Positions 42,413 through 51,719 of a stretch of 64,000 bases of DNA are shown here, piece after piece. A program made the position numbers and the translations under genes. The stretch spans positions 62,001 through 126,000 of the forward strand of contig NZ_CP059732.1 in assembly GCF_014117325.1 (NCBI RefSeq), written 5' to 3'. Origin of the DNA: Spirosoma foliorum (GTDB taxonomy: Bacteria > Bacteroidota > Bacteroidia > Cytophagales > Spirosomataceae). Within the stretch, counting starts at the first letter, position 1. The number at the start of each line of letters is the position of its first letter. The notes under the pieces are model-generated. The model made no database searches. It saw only the letters and a list, made by a program, of their open reading frames with translations, and had not been told where the DNA came from.

Positions 42413-43408
42413 TTGCTCATCGAAACCCGTGCCTATGCCCGAGCGGGGATGCTCGGCAACCCGTCTGACGGATTTTTTGGTAAGACAATCGCCATTACCG
42501 TCCGTAATTTTGGAGCGTCGGTAACGCTTTACCAATCGCCCGAACTGAATATTGAGCCTCAGTTTCAGGATACTAACGTATTCAGAAGCCTGCACCACCT
42601 GCGCGATTCTGTTAGTATGCTCGGCTATCATGGGGGCGTTCCGTTGCTGAAAGCGGCCATCAAGAAATTTGCTGAATACTGCGAAAAGGAGCAGATTCGG
42701 TTGCCTAATCAGAATTTCTCGATCCGGTACAATACGTCCATTCCCCGGCAAGTGGGCCTTTCTGGTTCCAGCGCCATTATTGTGGCTACGTTCCGGGCGC
42801 TGATGCAGTTTTACAACGTTGAAATTCCTCAACCGATACTGCCAAACCTGGTGCTGGCTACCGAAGCAGAAGAGTTAGGTATTACGGCTGGATTGCAGGA
42901 TCGGGTTATTCAGTGCTATGAAGGTTGCGTTTATATGGATTTTGACCGCAGCACTTTAGAGCGTCAGGGCTATGGCCAGTACGAGCCACTTGATCCTCGA
43001 CTGCTCCCGAAATTATACATTGCCTATAATACCGATCTGGGAAAACAGTCGGGGCAAGTGCATAACGACGTTCGGTCTCGATGGCTCAAAGGGGACACGA
43101 CAGTGATCGAAACGATGAATTCAATTGCCGATGTAGCCCGTCAGGGACGTGAAGCCCTGATGAACCAGGATACCAAAGCGTTGAACGAGCTGGTAAACCG
43201 TAATTTCGACCTGCGCTCTCAGATTTATAACATCAGCGATCGGAACCGAAAAATGATTGAAACCGCCCGAGCCTGCGGAGCATCATCGTCGTTTACCGGC
43301 TCAGGTGGTTCCATCATCGGCCTCTACCGCGATGATGCCATGCTGAATCGTCTCTTTGTTGAACTCAAGAAAATTAATGCCCGCGTTATTAAGCCTTATG
43401 TAGTTTAA
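42413..43408 (+). CDS. GHMP kinase, glucuronokinase-like
   Basis: This 331-residue GHMP kinase starts at TTG 42413; the in-frame stop at 42377 leaves no ATG. The substrate-side motif ARAGMLGNPSDGFFGKTIAI and the ATP loop VGLSGSSAI (Gly115–Ile122) closely resemble plant glucuronokinases rather than galactokinase or homoserine kinase. The C-terminal FTGSGGSIIGLY motif completes the fold. It should make glucuronate-1-phosphate from glucuronate and ATP. The next gene is GalU-like, so together they may form UDP-glucuronate from free glucuronate. Confidence 0.8.
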   Translation: MLIETRAYARAGMLGNPSDGFFGKTIAITVRNFGASVTLYQSPELNIEPQFQDTNVFRSLHHLRDSVSMLGYHGGVPLLKAAIKKFAEYCEKEQIRLPNQNFSIRYNTSIPRQVGLSGSSAIIVATFRALMQFYNVEIPQPILPNLVLATEAEELGITAGLQDRVIQCYEGCVYMDFDRSTLERQGYGQYEPLDPRLLPKLYIAYNTDLGKQSGQVHNDVRSRWLKGDTTVIETMNSIADVARQGREALMNQDTKALNELVNRNFDLRSQIYNISDRNRKMIETARACGASSSFTGSGGSIIGLYRDDAMLNRLFVELKKINARVIKPYVV

Positions 43409-43496
43409 TTTTGAGTGATTGAGTGATTGAATGATTGACTAGCTGGCGCATAACCCACTCAATCATTCAGTCATTCAATCACTCAATCACTCAAAA
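43409..43496. repeat. Inverted repeat of GAGTGATT words ending at the galU start codon
   Basis: The 30-base arms (43409–43438 and 43467–43496, one mismatch) consist of repeats of GAGTGATT/GAATGATT-like words. The left arm begins at the base after the kinase stop and the right arm ends at the base before the galU ATG. Confidence 0.9.
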
Positions 43497-44363
43497 ATGA
43501 TCAAGAAAGCCGTTATTCCCGCTGCCGGATTTGGAACCCGGTTTTTGCCTGCTACGAAGGCTCAACCTAAAGAAATGTTGCCCATTATCGACCGCCCGAC
43601 CATTCAGTATGTGGTGCAGGAGGCCGTTGATTCGGGAATTGAAGATATCCTGATTATTACGGGTAAAGGTAAACGGGCCATCGAAGACCACTTCGATCGA
43701 AACCACGAACTCGAAACCCGATTAGAAGAAAAGGAAGATCAGCTATTGTTGGACGAGATGCGTCGACTTTCCGACATGGCTAACCTGCACTACGTTCGTC
43801 AGCGCGAACTGAACGGCCTGGGCGATGCTATTCGGTATGCGAAGCACCACGTTGGTAATGAGCCTTTTGCCGTGTTGCTTGGCGATACGATCATGGACTC
43901 TGTTATTCCCGTAACCCAACAATTGATCGACACCTACGCCCAATATGGCGGCTCGGTGATTGCGGTTGAAGAGGTCCCTCGCGATAAGGTAAATCGCTAC
44001 GGTATTGTGGGAGGAAATTCTATTAGCGACCGGATTCTGGAATTGACCACCCTCGTTGAGAAGCCTGCTATTGCAGACGCTCCGTCAAACCTGGCAATTG
44101 CAGGACGGTATATTCTGACCCCCGAAATCTTCTCGATGCTGGAACAAACTCCGGCCGGCAAGAACAACGAAATCCAATTGACCGATGCCCTGCTGTTGTT
44201 GCTGAAACGCGAAAACCTGTATGCCCACCGCATCGAAGGGAAGCGTCATGACATTGGTAACAAACTCGATTTCCTGAAAACAACCGTTGAGTTTGCCCTT
44301 AAACGGCCCGAGTTTGCCGATAAGTTTCGGGCGTTTCTAGAAGAAATTGTCCGGAAAGAATAG
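43497..44363 (+). CDS. galU: UTP–glucose-1-phosphate uridylyltransferase (GalU-type)
   Basis: This 288-residue nucleotidyltransferase has the signature IPAAGFGTRFLPATKAQPKE, the substrate-loop LGDAIRYAKHHVG and the EIQLTDAL and GKRHDIGNK motifs of bacterial GalU. It makes UDP-glucose, and some relatives accept other sugar-1-phosphates including glucuronate-1-P. The upstream kinase suggests the latter use. It is separated from the kinase by an 88-base inverted repeat. Confidence 0.92.
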   Translation: MIKKAVIPAAGFGTRFLPATKAQPKEMLPIIDRPTIQYVVQEAVDSGIEDILIITGKGKRAIEDHFDRNHELETRLEEKEDQLLLDEMRRLSDMANLHYVRQRELNGLGDAIRYAKHHVGNEPFAVLLGDTIMDSVIPVTQQLIDTYAQYGGSVIAVEEVPRDKVNRYGIVGGNSISDRILELTTLVEKPAIADAPSNLAIAGRYILTPEIFSMLEQTPAGKNNEIQLTDALLLLLKRENLYAHRIEGKRHDIGNKLDFLKTTVEFALKRPEFADKFRAFLEEIVRKE

Positions 44364-44404
44364 TCGAGAGGCTGTTTGATCTAACGCGAGTTCGGGATTA
44401 TGGG

Positions 44405-44561
44405 TGGCCCGTAGGGCCTTCACAGTGTAGCGTCGGTAGAAAAAGTCACTGTACAAAAACTAGGTGTGCCGTAGGTACACAATTGTTATGTACCTACGGC
44501 ACATTGACTGCTCTAAACCTATTAGTCTACCGACACTGCGCTGTGAAGGCCCTACGGGCCA
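44405..44561. repeat. Gene-less copy of the Y1-transposase-associated palindromic repeat (copy B)
   Basis: The outer arms TGGCCCGTAGGGCCTTCACA (44405–44424) and their exact inverse at 44542–44561 are followed inward by AGTGTAGCGTCGGTAGA and its inverse with few mismatches. At the centre, GTGCCGTAGGTACA pairs with TGTACCTACGGCAC. It has the same order of words as copies at 38790 and 60854–61628. Confidence 0.88.
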
Positions 44562-44576
44562 TTCGTAATTCAAATA

Positions 44577-44620
44577 AACCGAAGAAGGCTCCGTTTCGAC
44601 GGAGCCTTCTTCGGTTTTGA
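44577..44620. terminator. Bidirectional terminator with UUCG tetraloop
   Basis: The 18-bp perfect arms 44577–44594 and 44599–44616 enclose TTCG. A short T-run follows on the plus strand and T-rich sequence on the minus strand. It serves the galU side and the giant minus-strand gene. Confidence 0.9.
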
Positions 44621-44627
44621 GTATTTC

Positions 44628-47600
44628 TTATTGTGCCCGAACAGTTACAGCTGCTTCGTCATCTTCTCCATTCGCATAGCCATTGCCTGGTGTGGAATCA
44701 GAATCAGTTTCGGCAGCATCGAGAATTTGTGCTTTTAGTGTGCCGCTACCCGACGGTTGCCATTTTAGAGATACCGTTGCTGACTGCCCAGCTGCCAGGG
44801 CGTTAATATACCGTTTGTAAGTCTGGCTATCGACTTGAATCCACCCCGCCGGACTTTGTGCGTTGAATGACCCATTAGGCAGAACAACTTGTACAATGAT
44901 TGATGATGCCGATGAGCCTCCCCTGTTATTGACAGTCAGGCTTGTCGAAATAATATCGGAGGCAGCGGGTGTCAGTTTATCGACCCACATGCCTAGACTT
45001 AGATCAATTTTATTGGGATCAGTTGCAGGCTGATTGCCCAAAACAACGGGCAACAGCATCTGATTGGGATTGGCTGACGTTACGAGCGAACCGCCGTTGG
45101 GGGTGCGTAAATCAACCGTGACCTCATCATCCTGACCATCGCCTGTACCTGAGCCGGGTTGACTGTCGGGGTCAGGGGTTTGGCTGGCTATGATTTGAGC
45201 TGATGTTGCAAAGATACCCGCTTGTGTTGGCGTGACCTGAAAGCTAACACTACTTACTCCGTTGGCTGGAATCGTCCCCAGACTGGCACTTACTACACCA
45301 TTGACAGCACTCAGTCCAGGTGAAGATGAATTGACAAACGCAAGCCCCGCTGGAAGCAAGCTGCTAAGCTGTACGCCAACAGCATCCTGTGGACCAGCAT
45401 TGGCTGCACTTAGTGTATAACTCACCACATCACCTACGTTTGGTACTCGGTTGCTAACGGCCATATTCAACGACACATCGGCACTACTGGTCCCTACCGA
45501 TACACTGGCCTGTCCCGATACGGTGCCCGTACCACAAGCATTTCCTACCGATGCCAATTGATAAATCGTGTTGCTGGTTGGCGATACCGCTATAAACGCT
45601 GGATTCTGGTAGGTCGCCGTCACCGATTGCCCATTTGTTAGGGTAAACGACCAGGGAGCTGGACCAGTGAAGGAAACGGGCAATAGGGTTGACTGACCAC
45701 TGTTAACTATTGCAAGACCACTTATAGTAGCGGTGGTGGGTTCACCAATTCTGATATCAACGGGGTCGGATTCAGCGGTGCAGGAGCCGTCCTGATTGAA
45801 GACAGTATATAAGCCGGATTCAGTAGCGTAGAATTGATAACTGGTAGCTCCCGCAATAGCAACACCATTGCGTTTCCATTGTACAGTGCCATTGTAAGAA
45901 TTTATGGATAATCGCAACGTATTATTCATACACAATTGACTAGTTACGGGAGAAGTGGTAATAACAGGTTTGGCTATGTTGCCATTACCAGCATCAACAT
46001 AGATCTCTTTTGATAACCCTGTGCAGCTACCATTAGTAACCCGCACTGAATAAGCACCTGATTGAGTGGCATAAAAGTAGTCGCTGCTGGCATTATTTAT
46101 AACGACACCATTTTTGTACCATTGAAACTGATAGCCACTTAAATTATAGGAGTCCCACGCGTATATATCTTTTCCAGAACATCCCTCTGCTGTAGAAGAA
46201 TAATATATTACTTTGGGCACGATAGCGTTACTAAATGTGAGCGATACAGGCGCAGATATTGCACTACACGAGCCCCGTGTTAACTTCAGGGTATAACTCC
46301 CCGATGAAGTGGCTCCGTAGTTCGAACTCGTGGCTCCTGCAATATCTACTCCGTCTTTCTGCCATTGATAGCTACTATTATTGTAGATACTTGTGTACAA
46401 ATTGCGTACTTCTCCTGGACAGGCTGATTTACTGGCAAATGAATAATTAATGCTAGCCTGAAATTGGTCAACCATTCGAACACTTACGGCATTGCTGAAC
46501 GTTTGACAGGTACCTTGTTTCAGTAAAAAAGAGTAAGCGCCGGGCTGGGTTGCGTAATAATACATAGAAGTTGCCCCAGGAACGATCAGGCCATTTCGAT
46601 ACCATTGCACTGTATAATCGTTTGATGAAGGGATAGACGCATACATTGAAATACTATAATTTGGAGACGCTGAGCAGAGTAGTGAGTCGCCAATTGTATT
46701 CAAAGATGCCCTTGCATAAAGTGAGCGGCCAAACTGGATATAGGAAGGCGATACGCTATAATAACAGCTACCATCTGTCATTCTAAGCGAATATTTCCCG
46801 GTCTGGCTGGCCGTGTAGGTATAACTGGTTGCTCCGGCAATATCAATTCCATCCCGAGCCCATTGATAACTGGCGGTTTCACCAATATAGTTTGAGAAAA
46901 GCTTTAGTGGATGATCATCACACTGTGGTTCTCCATTGGATAGTGAAGAAAACGAAACATAAGGATTTGAGGACGTTGTTAGCGTATACGCCTTACTGGT
47001 AATCGTACAACCAGCCTGCTGTACGGTAGCCACATAGGTACCTGCTTGCTGAGCCGAGACAGTAGCCGACGTGGCACCACTAATCGACGAGCCATTAAAT
47101 AGCCACTGGTAACTGGCAGGGGTAGTACTCGAATAGTTAGTGGTATAGGTATAGGCTTTAAGGGTGGTTTTGCCTCCTATACAGATTGTTCCACCACTAT
47201 AATACCCCTGAAAGTCAGCAAGGTGGTCATAAACACTGATACTGCCTAAGTTACCAATAGCTAAGACACCACTCAGACTACTCTCAACATCAGGATTGGT
47301 GGCAATAATCTTAACCCGATAAGTTGTACCATAGGGCATCGCACTGTAACCACTTGGTAGGGTCGCTGAAATAGGACTGGTGGCATTACTACCAATTTTT
47401 GTTGGGTTGGCAAAGTTTCCTGTGGCATCGGATAGCCAAACCTCAAACTTGTTGCCCGTACTAAAAGCTGGGCCTGTCGTGCTGAATGATACTGTAAATG
47501 TGTTTCCGGCACAGAGATTTGCATTCGAAATGTTGGTGATGGCAACACTAGGCAATATGTACGGAATGGCAAAGGCATCGGAAGAAAAGATACCTCGTCC

Positions 47601-49871
47601 GTTCGTGGCTGCTGATAAACGCCCGTCCGACGCCCGGTAGCGTAGCTGGTTGACTTGCAGGGTTCCTAATCCACTACTGGAAAATGTCCAGCCGGGATTA
47701 GATGCTGTAATATCTGTGGTTGACCAGATTCCTACGTCAGTACCTAATAAAACCTGTTTTCGATTTTGGGGATTAAATAGGGCTGTTCGAACGGGTACGT
47801 CAGGTAATCCATAATTGGACTGATCTTTACCTGTCCAAGTGTTACCGCCATCGTTCGTGTACCAAACGGATTGAACACCATAATTCGAAAGCGTTACCAG
47901 CAATTCATTATCCGTAGCTCCGACGTCAATGCCAGATAGGGTTGCGTATTGGGAAAATACTCCGTTGTCGATAGCTGTAACAGTAGGAGTAGATTGGTTG
48001 AGGTTCGTGATTTTATAAAGCTTACCGGAATAAGAACCTGCAAATAGGGCTGTTCGATCTGTATTTAACTTAAGATAGGTGAGAGAATTGGTGAGCCCCG
48101 ATAGAGTTAATGTTGTCGTTGAGGGACTTCCTCCAATTCCGACTACTTTACGAATGACAGCTTGATTATTCGTAAAGTCGGTTGTGTAGAGTGTATTCGA
48201 TTGACTATCGTAGTCTGATGGGTTAGGATAAGAATAGCTATTTAAACTAACTAACTGGCTGAAATTGGCACCATCATACCGATAAAACTGACCATAGGAT
48301 TGGAAAATCTGGATATCAGGTTCATTATCATCAATAAAGGTAATACCAGTGGAGTAATTTGTGCTCCAGATCATTGTCCCTGTCGAAAGACCCGCTGTCG
48401 TTTGTTGAAAATAGCCAGACCCGCGAGCTCCCGCCAAAAGATAAGAACTGCCCGCACTCGCTTTCATCGATACGGAGCTAATTTCAGCCACCCGATAGCC
48501 CGTATTCCGATTTACAAATGTTGGCGCTGATACCGCATTATTGCCCCAATCGGTCGACCAGCGAATGCCTTTATCGTCGGCGAAGATTGCGTTTATATTG
48601 CTGCCTGGCTGAAACCAGAGGCCTTGTTGGTTTATGTATCTGTTAGCCAGTGCACCACTCCAGGTAGTACCGCCATCGATCGATCTTAACCAGTCATAAC
48701 CACCTGCGTAAATAGTGTTTGCATCAGTAGGATGGACAGCCAGATTGAGCGCATAATACCCGTTACCACTGGTAAAATGATCATTCCAGCTAAAGGTTGG
48801 TATAGGCACATCGGTCCAGGAAGTACCCCCGTTACTACTTTTCTTAAACCACTTTACATCCTGACCATAGTTCACATTATTGTATGCTCTTGATACGGCA
48901 TAAATCACTTGATTCGCTCCGTTTGTTGAGGGAGCTAAGGCTAATTCAGTACGTTCGCCTGTGATGCCAGTAGGCGTGATTTCACTCCAAGCAGTACCGC
49001 TGGAACTGGTTGATTTGAATATTCGACTAGGGTTGAAGGCCGCGTATAGAATGCCATCCGTCGCCAGTTCCAGGTCTGTAACAAAGTCGTTGTAATAGTT
49101 GTTGGTATTGCTGCCTGCACCAATACCCTGATTGGGCGCTAAGGCATATGTCCAACTAGTACCGCCATCCACCGAACGCACGATTCCTGATCGGGTTGCC
49201 ACGAATACCTGACCACTACCGTTGACGATAATCTGCTGGATATAGCCAAAACTGTAGTTGATGCTGGGCGAATTACCACTCGGAATAGTGCTGGTTAACC
49301 GGCTCCAGGTAGTACCGCCGTTCGTTGTTTTCCAGATGCCCCCACCTGTTACATAGTTATAGCCATCACCTGTTCCGGCGTACATTACTTGTGGATTCGA
49401 GGGATCGGCGGCCAGAGCAGTTACAACGGTATTTTCCCATGTATCACTAACAGATGTCCAGGTTGCAGAAGCGTCGGAAATATCGTTGGTGTACCATAAG
49501 CCACCTGCCGGGCTACCCGCCCATACTTTCTTATGAGCCGGATCATTCAGATCGAATAAAAGGGCGCGAGTTCGACCTCCAGCATTGCTGGGGCCGCGTT
49601 CCTGCCAGGTTATGCCGGGAATACCACTCTGAGCCGATGGCCCCCCATTAGCTGTTGACGATTGATTGTTTAGTTTCCGACGAGCTTCGTCGAGCCGTTC
49701 ATAAGGTACTGTGCCAGTTGCAGGGTCGATCAATCGTCTTTGTTCTTCCTCGGCAATTCGACGAAGGGTATCGCGTTCTGAAGGGCTTGGTTGATTTTGG
49801 GAATAAACAAGTGAAGATTGGAAAATAAATAATAGGCCAACGAGTAGCCGACAGCAAGTAGAAATGGGCAT
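44628..49871 (-). CDS. Giant secreted protein: Asp-box beta-propeller, six Ig-like modules, two DUF11-like domains
   Basis: The start is ATG 49871 (MPISTCCRLLVGLLFIFQSS signal peptide), giving 1747 residues. Residues ~85–800 form a VPS10/sortilin-like beta-propeller with many Asp-box motifs (TTNGGTTW, SVDGGTSW, SIDGGTTW, TNDGGNTW). Six ~90-residue Ig-like modules follow, each with (Y/V/F)QWxxxG, GATS and GxY...GxC landmarks. Then come two DUF11-like domains (VSNRVPNVGDVVSYTLSAAN; LTVNNRGGSSASSI). The protein ends EDDEAAVTVRAQ without a recognisable Por-secretion tail. It is probably a surface adhesin or glycan-binding protein, although the propeller could bind or cut polysaccharide as in GH74. 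Confidence 0.85.
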   Translation of the reverse strand: MPISTCCRLLVGLLFIFQSSLVYSQNQPSPSERDTLRRIAEEEQRRLIDPATGTVPYERLDEARRKLNNQSSTANGGPSAQSGIPGITWQERGPSNAGGRTRALLFDLNDPAHKKVWAGSPAGGLWYTNDISDASATWTSVSDTWENTVVTALAADPSNPQVMYAGTGDGYNYVTGGGIWKTTNGGTTWSRLTSTIPSGNSPSINYSFGYIQQIIVNGSGQVFVATRSGIVRSVDGGTSWTYALAPNQGIGAGSNTNNYYNDFVTDLELATDGILYAAFNPSRIFKSTSSSGTAWSEITPTGITGERTELALAPSTNGANQVIYAVSRAYNNVNYGQDVKWFKKSSNGGTSWTDVPIPTFSWNDHFTSGNGYYALNLAVHPTDANTIYAGGYDWLRSIDGGTTWSGALANRYINQQGLWFQPGSNINAIFADDKGIRWSTDWGNNAVSAPTFVNRNTGYRVAEISSVSMKASAGSSYLLAGARGSGYFQQTTAGLSTGTMIWSTNYSTGITFIDDNEPDIQIFQSYGQFYRYDGANFSQLVSLNSYSYPNPSDYDSQSNTLYTTDFTNNQAVIRKVVGIGGSPSTTTLTLSGLTNSLTYLKLNTDRTALFAGSYSGKLYKITNLNQSTPTVTAIDNGVFSQYATLSGIDVGATDNELLVTLSNYGVQSVWYTNDGGNTWTGKDQSNYGLPDVPVRTALFNPQNRKQVLLGTDVGIWSTTDITASNPGWTFSSSGLGTLQVNQLRYRASDGRLSAATNGRGIFSSDAFAIPYILPSVAITNISNANLCAGNTFTVSFSTTGPAFSTGNKFEVWLSDATGNFANPTKIGSNATSPISATLPSGYSAMPYGTTYRVKIIATNPDVESSLSGVLAIGNLGSISVYDHLADFQGYYSGGTICIGGKTTLKAYTYTTNYSSTTPASYQWLFNGSSISGATSATVSAQQAGTYVATVQQAGCTITSKAYTLTTSSNPYVSFSSLSNGEPQCDDHPLKLFSNYIGETASYQWARDGIDIAGATSYTYTASQTGKYSLRMTDGSCYYSVSPSYIQFGRSLYARASLNTIGDSLLCSASPNYSISMYASIPSSNDYTVQWYRNGLIVPGATSMYYYATQPGAYSFLLKQGTCQTFSNAVSVRMVDQFQASINYSFASKSACPGEVRNLYTSIYNNSSYQWQKDGVDIAGATSSNYGATSSGSYTLKLTRGSCSAISAPVSLTFSNAIVPKVIYYSSTAEGCSGKDIYAWDSYNLSGYQFQWYKNGVVINNASSDYFYATQSGAYSVRVTNGSCTGLSKEIYVDAGNGNIAKPVITTSPVTSQLCMNNTLRLSINSYNGTVQWKRNGVAIAGATSYQFYATESGLYTVFNQDGSCTAESDPVDIRIGEPTTATISGLAIVNSGQSTLLPVSFTGPAPWSFTLTNGQSVTATYQNPAFIAVSPTSNTIYQLASVGNACGTGTVSGQASVSVGTSSADVSLNMAVSNRVPNVGDVVSYTLSAANAGPQDAVGVQLSSLLPAGLAFVNSSSPGLSAVNGVVSASLGTIPANGVSSVSFQVTPTQAGIFATSAQIIASQTPDPDSQPGSGTGDGQDDEVTVDLRTPNGGSLVTSANPNQMLLPVVLGNQPATDPNKIDLSLGMWVDKLTPAASDIISTSLTVNNRGGSSASSIIVQVVLPNGSFNAQSPAGWIQVDSQTYKRYINALAAGQSATVSLKWQPSGSGTLKAQILDAAETDSDSTPGNGYANGEDDEAAVTVRAQ

Positions 49872-50113
49872 AGAAAAGTGGCTTGCGGATAATTTAGTAT
49901 ATAAAAACAATTATTAAGTAAGCAATATTTATGCCTTTCTTTATTGTTTTATCTCCTTATTTTAATGGCTTTGTCTCTACATAACTTCTTATCCTTGTGT
50001 GATCATTGAGAAGGTTTTCTTTAAGGAAGAGGTGTATGGGAAATCTCCCGAATTAAAAAGAAGTTTGTCTTTCAGCAGAGCGCCCTGTAGAAAGACATTA
50101 ATTGGCTATTGTT

Positions 50114-51640
50114 ATGAAATATATGTTTAGCAGTGTTGTTATTGGCTTACTGACTGGAGTTTACACGTTCATACCACCAGAATTTGTGGGCCAAGTGACA
50201 GATAATCCGCATCAGCCTGCCAAAACACACCATCAGGATACAAAGCGCCCAAATATTGTCCTGATCGTTGCCGATGATCACGGACGTGAAGCCCTCGGTT
50301 GTTATGGGGAAAAGAACGCACCAAAACCAACCGTCCGGACCCCCAATATTGACCAATTAGCCGCCGATGGTACCCGGTTTACGAATGCGTTCTGTACTAC
50401 AGCTAGTTGCAGTCCCAGCCGCTCGGTATTGCTGACGGGCCTGCATAACCACGCGAATGGCATGTATGGCCTGGAGCATCAGGTACATCATTTCAGTTCG
50501 TTCGATACAGTTCGAACGTTACCCGTTTTGCTCGAACAGGCGGGTTATCGAACTGCACGCATCGGGAAACTGCACGTGGCCCCCGAGAAAGTGTATCATT
50601 TTCAGACGGTGCTTGGTGCCGGTGGCGTCAATGACCCTACTTCCATTGGACGGAGTCCGGTGGAGATGGCGCGGAAATGCTATTCGTTTCTGGAGGAAAA
50701 GTCAGATCGCCCGTTCTTCCTGTATTTCGCCACTGACGATCCGCACCGTAGCAATACCGTAGCGCCTGATGGTAAACCTATTTTTGACGGATCGAAACCA
50801 AACTTGTTTGGAAATAAACCGGGTGGCTATCCACAGGTAGGCGATCATTTCTATCAGCCGAGAGAGGTTCGGGTACCGCCGTATATGTCGGACACAAAAG
50901 CTAGCCGGGCCGAACTGGCTCAATATTACGAAGCCATCAGTCGGCTTGATCAGGGCGTTGGTCGTTTGATTGAGTACCTGAAAGATACGGGGCAGTACGA
51001 CAATACATTGATTGTCTATCTGTCAGATAATGGCGCTCCATTTCCGGGTTCGAAAACGAATTTGTACGAACCGGGTATGCGGTTGCCTTTGCTAGTGAAG
51101 CTCCCCAAACCACAAAAGCCTGGTTTTATCCAGGATGCAATGATCTCGTGGGTCGATATAACGCCTACACTTCTGGATTTTGCCAGAATTGAAACTGGCA
51201 AAGTAGCCAAACAAGGCCGTTCGTTTAAGGATATTATTGAACAGGAGCGGGTGGCTGGTTGGGATGAAGTCTACGCATCGCACTCGTTGCATGAAATTAC
51301 GATGTACTATCCCATGCGTGTAGTTCGCGAACGTCGGTATAAGCTGATTTTCAACATTGCCAATGAGCTAACCTACCCAATGGCGCTCGATTTGTATCAG
51401 TCATACACATGGCAGGATATTCTTCGGACAAAGCAGAAATTCTACGGCAAACGGACAGTAGAAGCCTACCTGCACCGCCCACGCTTTGAACTATACGACC
51501 TGCAAACCGACCCCGAAGAGGTGCATAATCTGGCCGGTAATCCAAAATACCGAGAGGTATTAACACGGATGCAGGTCAAATTGAAACGATTTCAGAAAGA
51601 AACGCGCGACCCTTGGGTAAGTAAGTGGGAGTTTGAGTAA
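50114..51640 (+). CDS. Type I sulfatase, exported
   Basis: This 508-residue sulfatase has the start chosen at ATG 50114, which gives an N-terminal hydrophobic export signal (MKYMFSSVVIGLLTGVYTFI). The formylglycine motif CSPSR has the modified Cys99 and Arg103, and PNIVLIVADDHGREALGCYG supplies the metal-binding Asp pair. Later signatures are LSDNGAPFPGSKTNLYEPGM and RPRFELYDLQTDPEEVHNLA. It resembles heparan N-sulfatase-like bacterial enzymes (S1 family), but the substrate is uncertain. A maturase (anSME) must be encoded elsewhere. It is convergent with aspS. Confidence 0.9.
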   Translation: MKYMFSSVVIGLLTGVYTFIPPEFVGQVTDNPHQPAKTHHQDTKRPNIVLIVADDHGREALGCYGEKNAPKPTVRTPNIDQLAADGTRFTNAFCTTASCSPSRSVLLTGLHNHANGMYGLEHQVHHFSSFDTVRTLPVLLEQAGYRTARIGKLHVAPEKVYHFQTVLGAGGVNDPTSIGRSPVEMARKCYSFLEEKSDRPFFLYFATDDPHRSNTVAPDGKPIFDGSKPNLFGNKPGGYPQVGDHFYQPREVRVPPYMSDTKASRAELAQYYEAISRLDQGVGRLIEYLKDTGQYDNTLIVYLSDNGAPFPGSKTNLYEPGMRLPLLVKLPKPQKPGFIQDAMISWVDITPTLLDFARIETGKVAKQGRSFKDIIEQERVAGWDEVYASHSLHEITMYYPMRVVRERRYKLIFNIANELTYPMALDLYQSYTWQDILRTKQKFYGKRTVEAYLHRPRFELYDLQTDPEEVHNLAGNPKYREVLTRMQVKLKRFQKETRDPWVSKWEFE

Positions 51641-51641
51641 A

Positions 51642-51714
51642 AGTAGCGCGGACATCCTGTCCGCATAGCTAAATGGATGAGGTTCAGCTATGCGGACAGG
51701 ATGTCCGCGCTACT
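51642..51714. terminator. Perfect 29-bp hairpin between convergent genes (REP-like word)
   Basis: Arms 51642–51670 and 51686–51714 are exact inverses with a 15-base loop. Each arm contains a small palindrome (GCGGACATCCTGTCCGC). It starts 2 bases after the sulfatase stop and ends 6 bases before the aspS stop, so it can terminate both. A related GTAGCG(C/T)GGAC word recurs at 63404–63414. Confidence 0.88.
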
Positions 51715-51719
51715 AAAAA

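Noticed and set aside
43409..43496. Tandem GAGTGATT words looked like a CRISPR or minisatellite array
   Set aside because: There are no spacers of constant length, and the words are arranged as one inverted repeat filling an intergenic gap. No cas genes are present.
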